From contig NZ_CAMVPU010000024.1 of NCBI RefSeq assembly GCF_947169445.1, positions 1 to 60,061 of the forward strand: a stretch of 60,061 nucleotides of DNA, given 5' to 3'. This DNA is from an uncultured Butyrivibrio sp. (GTDB lineage Bacteria > Bacillota > Clostridia > Lachnospirales > Lachnospiraceae). The position numbers and the translations under genes are program-made. The notes under the pieces were generated by a model. The model was given only the letters and a program-made list of their open reading frames with translations, did not search any database and was not told the DNA's origin. Below, in pieces: positions 55,159 to 60,061 of the stretch; within the stretch, counting starts at the first letter, position 1; every line of letters starts with the position of its first letter.

Positions 55159-57606
55159 TTAAGCTTCCTCGAAAGTAAACAATCTGGTATCGCCTGTTCT
55201 CATAATGCGAACATCCTGATTATACCCGGTTCCGGCAAAGCTTGGATTAAGAGCAAGTCCGTGGCAGCACAGTGCAGCGCCGGTAGAAAGAGCCTTCTGC
55301 TCTTCACCGTTCATGTGAACAACCTTATCCATGATGTTATGGATAATGCCATCCTGTTTAACATGAACAGGAGCTACAGCATTCACAAGACTTCCAAATT
55401 CCTTGAGGCTAAGCGGCACAACGCGGTTAACAACATTGTACATCTTATCCTCAGAAAGCCCCATGCACTTAATCTTTCTGTAATCATTATTAGGTCTTGA
55501 ACCCTTTTCTACAGCAAAGGCAACTGCCTTCTTCTTGTCCTTACTAACTATCATATATCCGTAATCAGGAAGTCTGTAGTAGTCACCAAACTGGAATACT
55601 TCTCTCCACTTCTTGTAGAACTCAACCTGATCAGTCACTATCTTTTTATCCCCATCTGACATCTCGCACAGATTCAGCTCATATCCAAAGCATCCGGGAC
55701 ATGCAATCTCAAACCTGGTCTCCAGAGGAACTGTATTAAGTGTCTGATGGTTAGGACATGCAGAAACATGAGCGCCCACAGTACTTGCAGGATAGCCATA
55801 GCTATAGCCTCTCTGAATATCAAGTCTGCAGAAAGCATCTGTATCATCACTTCCCCAAATCTGTGGGAAATAACATAAAATACCAAGATCAAATCTGTTT
55901 CCTCCTGCTGAGCAGCCTTCGAAAAGAATATTCGGGAAGCTCTCCGTAAGCTCCTTCATAATACGGTACAGTCCGATGTAGTATCTGTGCTGGAATTCAC
56001 ACTGTCTCTCAGCAGGAAGACTCTTTGAAAATCTATCGGAAAAGATCCTGTTCATATCCCACTTAACATATGAAACATTCCCTGCGGAAAAGACCTTCTT
56101 CATAGCATCAATGATATAATCCTGAACCTCTTTTCTTGAAAGATCCAGATTCATCTGATTACGGCCTTTGGAATGCGCTTTTCCGGGAACAGATACAGCC
56201 CAATCAGGATGAGCCTTGTAAAGATCACTTTCCTCATTGATCATCTCCGGCTCAACCCAAAGACCAAACATCATACCAAGTCCGGTTATCTTATCCGCAA
56301 GCTCCTTTATTCCTCCGGGAAGCTTTTTCTTATTCTCATACCAGTCGCCAAGAGATGAAGTATCATCATTTCTTTGACCAAACCAGCCATCATCCATTAC
56401 AAATAGCTCAATTCCGCACTTATTCGCCTCTTTAGCCAAAGACACAAGTGAGTTCTGAGTTATGTTGAAATATGATGCTTCCCAGCTGTTTATAAGGATT
56501 GGTCTTTCCTTATCTCTCCAAACGCCTCTTACAATGTGCCTTCTGACAAAATCCTGCATATTTCTGCTCATGGCATTCATTCCATCAGCACTGTAGGCCA
56601 TTACTGCTTCAGGTGCCTCGAACTTTTCGCCCGGTTCAAGAAGCCAGTTAAATCCAACAGGCTGGATACCTGCCACAAATCTGCTCATATTCTTGGCATT
56701 AGAAGAAAGTGCCTCATAGTGGTTACCACTGTAAACCAGATTGAAACCATAGCACTCCCCATGACTGTCATCTGCATCCACGTCACTCACTATCACAAGT
56801 GGATTTGATCTGCTTCCTGACTCGCCTGCTGCAAGTTCTTCACAGACCACTTTTCCACCGGTGCAGACAGACTCATGGATTCCCATTTCATCAGCCCATC
56901 TTCCATGGAAAGAGGTAAGCTTCATGGCCGGTGTATCGAACTCAATCTGAGTACTAAGAAGTCTCTCTATCTTAACATTCTTATCACTGTCATTATAAAG
57001 AACTGCACTTCTTGTTATAACATCAGTATCAGGAAATACCGTATAAACAAGCTCCAGCCTCGTGCCATAGCCTGCATCCTTCAAGGTCAAAATAAGCTGC
57101 TGAACCTTATCCCAGTGTCCATCATCATTTCTCTCACGTCCGTCAAAAGATCCGGTTCCGTCATCATAGGATGATGGCAGGCTATCAAGAGCTGCCTTTC
57201 CGTCCTCAATCCTAAAGCTATCATATAAAAAATCCACAGTTGTATTGCCATCTTCATACATCAGCTCTACAAAAGGATCCCTGATATCGCCCTTTCCAAA
57301 AGAAGAAACCTCAAGCCCCAGCATCTCAAGGAAAATATCCTTGTGCTCGTCAGAATAGACATTCATATTGCCACCGCCAAACTGATGCTTGGCTCCAATA
57401 GCTTCTGAAACTGCCTCCAGGCCGCTTTTACCATTTTTAAAAGCATCCTCAAGTTTTCCTGCCGCAATTGCTTTTTTGTAATTATATTTAGAGATCAGAG
57501 ATCCGCCAAAATGAACATGCTCAAGATGCCCTGAAGCTTTTTTCCTAAACAAATATGAAACATTTGCTGTCTGTAATAAAAAGAGATTACCATCTGCAAA
57601 AATCAA
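55159..57606 (-). CDS. alpha-galactosidase, GH36
   Basis: About 815 residues, cytoplasmic, predicted to hydrolyse alpha-1,6-galactosides such as melibiose and raffinose. An N-terminal beta-supersandwich is followed by a TIM barrel: VMDDGWFGQRNDD, WVEPEMINEESDLY, the nucleophile Asp in YVKWDMNRIFSDR, and the acid/base Asp in the SDDTDAFCRLDIQRGYSYG region; CSAGGNRFD is also typical. GGAGGG lies seven bases before a TTG at 57,606, which I take as the start, since the TTG at 57,621 overlaps that ribosome binding site. A TetR gene lies just upstream. Confidence 0.93.
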   Translation of the reverse strand: MIFADGNLFLLQTANVSYLFRKKASGHLEHVHFGGSLISKYNYKKAIAAGKLEDAFKNGKSGLEAVSEAIGAKHQFGGGNMNVYSDEHKDIFLEMLGLEVSSFGKGDIRDPFVELMYEDGNTTVDFLYDSFRIEDGKAALDSLPSSYDDGTGSFDGRERNDDGHWDKVQQLILTLKDAGYGTRLELVYTVFPDTDVITRSAVLYNDSDKNVKIERLLSTQIEFDTPAMKLTSFHGRWADEMGIHESVCTGGKVVCEELAAGESGSRSNPLVIVSDVDADDSHGECYGFNLVYSGNHYEALSSNAKNMSRFVAGIQPVGFNWLLEPGEKFEAPEAVMAYSADGMNAMSRNMQDFVRRHIVRGVWRDKERPILINSWEASYFNITQNSLVSLAKEANKCGIELFVMDDGWFGQRNDDTSSLGDWYENKKKLPGGIKELADKITGLGMMFGLWVEPEMINEESDLYKAHPDWAVSVPGKAHSKGRNQMNLDLSRKEVQDYIIDAMKKVFSAGNVSYVKWDMNRIFSDRFSKSLPAERQCEFQHRYYIGLYRIMKELTESFPNILFEGCSAGGNRFDLGILCYFPQIWGSDDTDAFCRLDIQRGYSYGYPASTVGAHVSACPNHQTLNTVPLETRFEIACPGCFGYELNLCEMSDGDKKIVTDQVEFYKKWREVFQFGDYYRLPDYGYMIVSKDKKKAVAFAVEKGSRPNNDYRKIKCMGLSEDKMYNVVNRVVPLSLKEFGSLVNAVAPVHVKQDGIIHNIMDKVVHMNGEEQKALSTGAALCCHGLALNPSFAGTGYNQDVRIMRTGDTRLFTFEEA

Positions 57607-57670
57607 TTCTATACCCTCCAATAATCATAAAAGAACTTATCTAAAGTCCTTTCACTAACCGCATAATGAT

Positions 57671-58231
57671 TTATATCTTAAGTCCGTTTATGATAACATC
57701 GATCATTCTGTTAAGTGACTCTTCGTAGCTGTACTCTGTTCTAGCAAGTTCCTCAGAACTAAGGAACTTCTCGATCGAACCTTCAACCATAAGCTTAATG
57801 AGCTGAATTGGCACTCTTTTGATAAGTCCCTGATCCATTGCCTTTTTAAGAAGCTTCTCAGTCTCGCCCCAGTCGCTCTCAATTCTCTCAGCCACCTTCA
57901 GATATACCTTAGGGTACTTCTCTTTTAACTGATAAACTCGTCTAAAATCAATATTCTTGTAGTTATCAGGCAGGCAGACAATGAGCTTGGATATCTTGTC
58001 CACCAGATCCAGTGAATCATCCGCTACTATCTCTGCCTCTTTTTTCTTAATGGCAGAAAAACCATAATCTACCGTAGCAAAAAACAGTTCGTCCTTATCA
58101 TTAAATTCCTTATAAATAGTCTTTTTACTAATGTGAAGTTCCCTGGATATATCATCCATGGTAAACTTCATCCCCTTCTGATTGAATTGATCGATTACCG
58201 CGTCCATGATCAATTGTCTTGTATCTTCCAA
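57671..58231 (-). CDS. TetR family regulator
   Basis: About 186 residues. AAAGGAGGG precedes a TTG at 58,231, which gives MEDTRQLIMDAVIDQF and fits the usual TetR N-terminus better than the upstream ATG at 58,264. The helix-turn-helix is clear (FTMDDISRELHISKKTIYKE FNDKDELF). The C-terminal helical domain (about 60-186) would bind an unknown ligand. It is 65 bp upstream of the alpha-galactosidase on the same strand and may control it. Confidence 0.88.
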   Translation of the reverse strand: MEDTRQLIMDAVIDQFNQKGMKFTMDDISRELHISKKTIYKEFNDKDELFFATVDYGFSAIKKKEAEIVADDSLDLVDKISKLIVCLPDNYKNIDFRRVYQLKEKYPKVYLKVAERIESDWGETEKLLKKAMDQGLIKRVPIQLIKLMVEGSIEKFLSSEELARTEYSYEESLNRMIDVIINGLKI

Positions 58232-58313
58232 AGTAGTCCCTCCTTTTACCGGTCGCAGACCCATTCTGCGCCGTCACCTCATAATAAAAAATAACCTTCC
58301 CCAGAAAAAAATA

Positions 58314-59762
58314 TTACATACCCTTAAGTACTTCTTTTAAATACTCCCAAACATTTGCAGAAGACTTAACTGAGAGCTTTTCCTTAAATGAATGGATATC
58401 CTGCATATCAGGTCCGATGGAAATGCAGTCAAGATTCTCAATCTTCTCACTAAGGATTCCGCACTCAAGTCCTGCATGAATAGCCTGAAGCACTGGCTCT
58501 TTTCCATACATATTCTGATAAACCTTCACCATGTGGTCTCTAAGCTCAGAATGCTGACGATACTTCCAGCCTGGATACTCTCCGCTTACAGTTACATCTG
58601 CACCAAAAAGCTCTCCAATAGTAAGAAGCTTACCAATCAGAACCTGCTTGGAAGACTCTACGCTGCTTCTGACTGACTGTTCAAGTGTAACCACATTTCC
58701 TTCTGTCTTGATGATTCCAAGGTTAAGGGATGTCTCCACAAGTCCCTCCACCATTGCGCTCATATCCTGAACACCGTCCGGCATAATGCTTATCATCTTA
58801 GAAAGCTTCTGGGTTGAAACATATGCAAATGCCTCATAGGAGCCTGCTTTCGCTTCTCTGGTAAAAGAAATATCAAGGCCGTCATCTTTGCCTTCAAGCT
58901 CGCCTTTTATCTCAGCAAAACATTTTTTAACTATCTCAGAAGCCTTTTCTACATTTGCTTCATCAGTTACAAATTCAAAGTATGAAGAAGCTGGAATTGC
59001 GTTATCTGCAACGCCCCCTCCAATCTCTATAAGGCTTATATTGATCTCCTTAGAAAGACTATTCATAACTCTTCCTGCTATGATGTTGGCATTTCCTCTT
59101 CCGAACTTTATCATCTCTCCGGAATGACCGCCAAGGAGACCTGAAATGCTGATGTTGCACTTAACACCGTTTACACTAACTCTCTCCATTGGAACCTTGG
59201 AATAAACTCTTGCTCCACCTGCACAGCTTGTAATGAAGACGCCTTCCTCCTCATTATCGATATTGATCATCCTCTTGCCCTTTAATGAGGAAAGATCAAT
59301 AGCTGCCGCACCAAACATTCCGGTCTCTTCGTTGGTAGTGATAACAACCTCAAGAGGAGGATGTGCAATAGAATCTGAATCCAAAAGTGCAAGGCAATAA
59401 GCAACTGCTATTCCGTCGTCACCGCCAAGGCTTGTGCCCTGTGCCCAAACATACTCACCGTCTGTGGTAACTCTAAGTCCTTCGCTCTTCATGTCGATAT
59501 CGCAGGTGTCTTCTTTAACAGCTACCATATCCATATGTCCCTGAAGGATTACAGGCTCTTTATCCTCATATCCTGCTGTTCCCGGAGCCTTGATGATTAC
59601 ATTAAGCTCACTATCCTGCGAAACTTCAAGGTTTCTTTCTTTTGCAAAAGAAACCAGATAATCACTTATCTGTTTTAAATTGCCGGAACCGTGAGGTATA
59701 TTACATAATTCCTCAAAAAAATGAAATACTTCCTTTGGTTCAATATTTTCTAACTTCGCCAT
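58314..59762 (-). CDS. pepD: aminoacyl-histidine dipeptidase (PepD-like, M20 family)
   Basis: A 482-residue cytosolic metallodipeptidase that cleaves Xaa-His and other dipeptides. Visible family features: FHFFEELCNIPHGSGNLKQI, the first zinc-ligand motif LQGHMDMVAV, the bridging Asp in GTSLGGDDGIAVAY, the catalytic NEETGMFGA, and AIHAGLECGIL near the C-terminus. GAGGTGA precedes the ATG. Length is as expected. It appears to be transcribed alone. Confidence 0.94.
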   Translation of the reverse strand: MAKLENIEPKEVFHFFEELCNIPHGSGNLKQISDYLVSFAKERNLEVSQDSELNVIIKAPGTAGYEDKEPVILQGHMDMVAVKEDTCDIDMKSEGLRVTTDGEYVWAQGTSLGGDDGIAVAYCLALLDSDSIAHPPLEVVITTNEETGMFGAAAIDLSSLKGKRMINIDNEEEGVFITSCAGGARVYSKVPMERVSVNGVKCNISISGLLGGHSGEMIKFGRGNANIIAGRVMNSLSKEINISLIEIGGGVADNAIPASSYFEFVTDEANVEKASEIVKKCFAEIKGELEGKDDGLDISFTREAKAGSYEAFAYVSTQKLSKMISIMPDGVQDMSAMVEGLVETSLNLGIIKTEGNVVTLEQSVRSSVESSKQVLIGKLLTIGELFGADVTVSGEYPGWKYRQHSELRDHMVKVYQNMYGKEPVLQAIHAGLECGILSEKIENLDCISIGPDMQDIHSFKEKLSVKSSANVWEYLKEVLKGM

Positions 59763-59811
59763 ATCCGTTCACCTCAATCTTAATCTATAGAAATATTCAT
59801 TAAACGAAAAA

Positions 59812-59839
59812 TAGGAGTATCGAATACTCGATACTCCTA
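59812..59839. terminator. intrinsic terminator after rplT
   Basis: Arms TAGGAGTATCGA and TCGATACTCCTA with a 4-base loop; on the minus strand TTTTT follows, ending the rplT transcript. Confidence 0.85.
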
Positions 59840-59902
59840 CATTTTATCTTATAAAAACTATTTTTACAACAAAAGTTTCCAGAATAAATTTCTTTTAACT
59901 TA

Positions 59903-60061
59903 TTATGCAATCTTAGACTTTGCAAGCTCTGCAAGTGTCTTGAATCCTTCTGCATCGTTTACAGCGAGCTCAGCAAGCATCTTTCTGTTGATGTCTACGC
60001 CAGCAAGCTTAAGACCATGCATCATGTTGCTGTATGAAAGACCATTGATTCTAGCTGCAGC
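59903..60061 (-). CDS. rplT: 50S ribosomal protein L20, C-terminal part (cut by window edge)
   Basis: The last 52 residues of L20 are in the window: AAARINGLSYSNMMHGLKLA, then GVDINRKMLAELAVND and AELAKSKIA. This is the conserved C-terminal RNA-binding helical part. The 5' end of the gene lies beyond position 60,061; infC and rpmI would be expected further upstream. A terminator follows the stop. Confidence 0.95.
   Translation of the reverse strand, partial: AAARINGLSYSNMMHGLKLAGVDINRKMLAELAVNDAEGFKTLAELAKSKIA

Overview
The window looks like the chromosome of a low-GC Firmicute of the family Lachnospiraceae, probably close to Butyrivibrio. Supporting signs are the host gene set (radA, clpC, a GH36 alpha-galactosidase, an EF-G/TetM-like GTPase fused to a YacP-like NYN domain, a class B sortase beside a giant Cna-B-repeat surface protein, a DUF5688 gene), strong AGGAGG-type ribosome binding sites and AT-rich spacers. 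The genus is an inference; no rRNA is present. Almost all host genes lie on the minus strand.

Layout. 1-443: no convincing gene; an IS-end-like start and one hairpin. 444-3,708: host membrane genes, namely a Ca2+/Na+ antiporter, two tiny overlapping membrane proteins, and a YitT-type protein between two paralogous 142-residue membrane proteins. 3,709-10,627: mosaic mobile DNA with a MobV-like relaxase, a CHC2 primase fragment fused to an integrase remnant, a NERD-domain protein, a rolling-circle-type Rep with helicase domain, a repeat-rich region and a second, short MobV relaxase. 10,628-18,779: an 8.1-kb integrated element bounded by an exact 27-bp repeat of the 3' part of a tRNA-Pro gene. 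It carries a candidate type I toxin-antitoxin locus, four zinc-ribbon proteins (one with a clostripain-type protease), a ribbon-helix-helix regulator with heptamer operator candidates, a frameshifted DUF5688 gene, a roughly 220-bp imperfect palindrome and a 5'-truncated integrase. 18,755-18,827: intact tRNA-Pro.

18,963-27,540: an orphan MglB-like lipoprotein, then an apparent seven-gene operon read from about 27,540 down to a perfect terminator palindrome at 20,159-20,190. It has a structured leader, two secreted transglutaminase-like proteins, two single-membrane-segment proteins, a CHASE2-adenylate/guanylate cyclase, a cyclic-nucleotide-binding protein without a DNA-binding domain and a FecR-domain protein. 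This looks like a self-contained cyclic-nucleotide envelope-signalling module.

27,637-34,820: radA, a conserved 136-residue protein, clpC with a lysine-rich tail, a GntR regulator and an Ala/Pro/Glu repeat protein. 34,991-50,624: a class B sortase overlapping a 4,926-residue surface protein with about 24 Cna-B-like modules, of which a six-module block is duplicated in tandem. 50,764-60,061: EF-G-like/NYN fusion, ArsR-type regulator, DUF1858 protein, alpha-galactosidase, TetR regulator, aminoacyl-histidine dipeptidase, and the 3' end of rplT at the window edge.

Most interesting: the type I toxin-antitoxin candidate at 10,810-11,165, the cyclic-nucleotide operon with its structured leader, and the duplicated adhesin with its overlapping sortase and non-LPXTG sorting signal.
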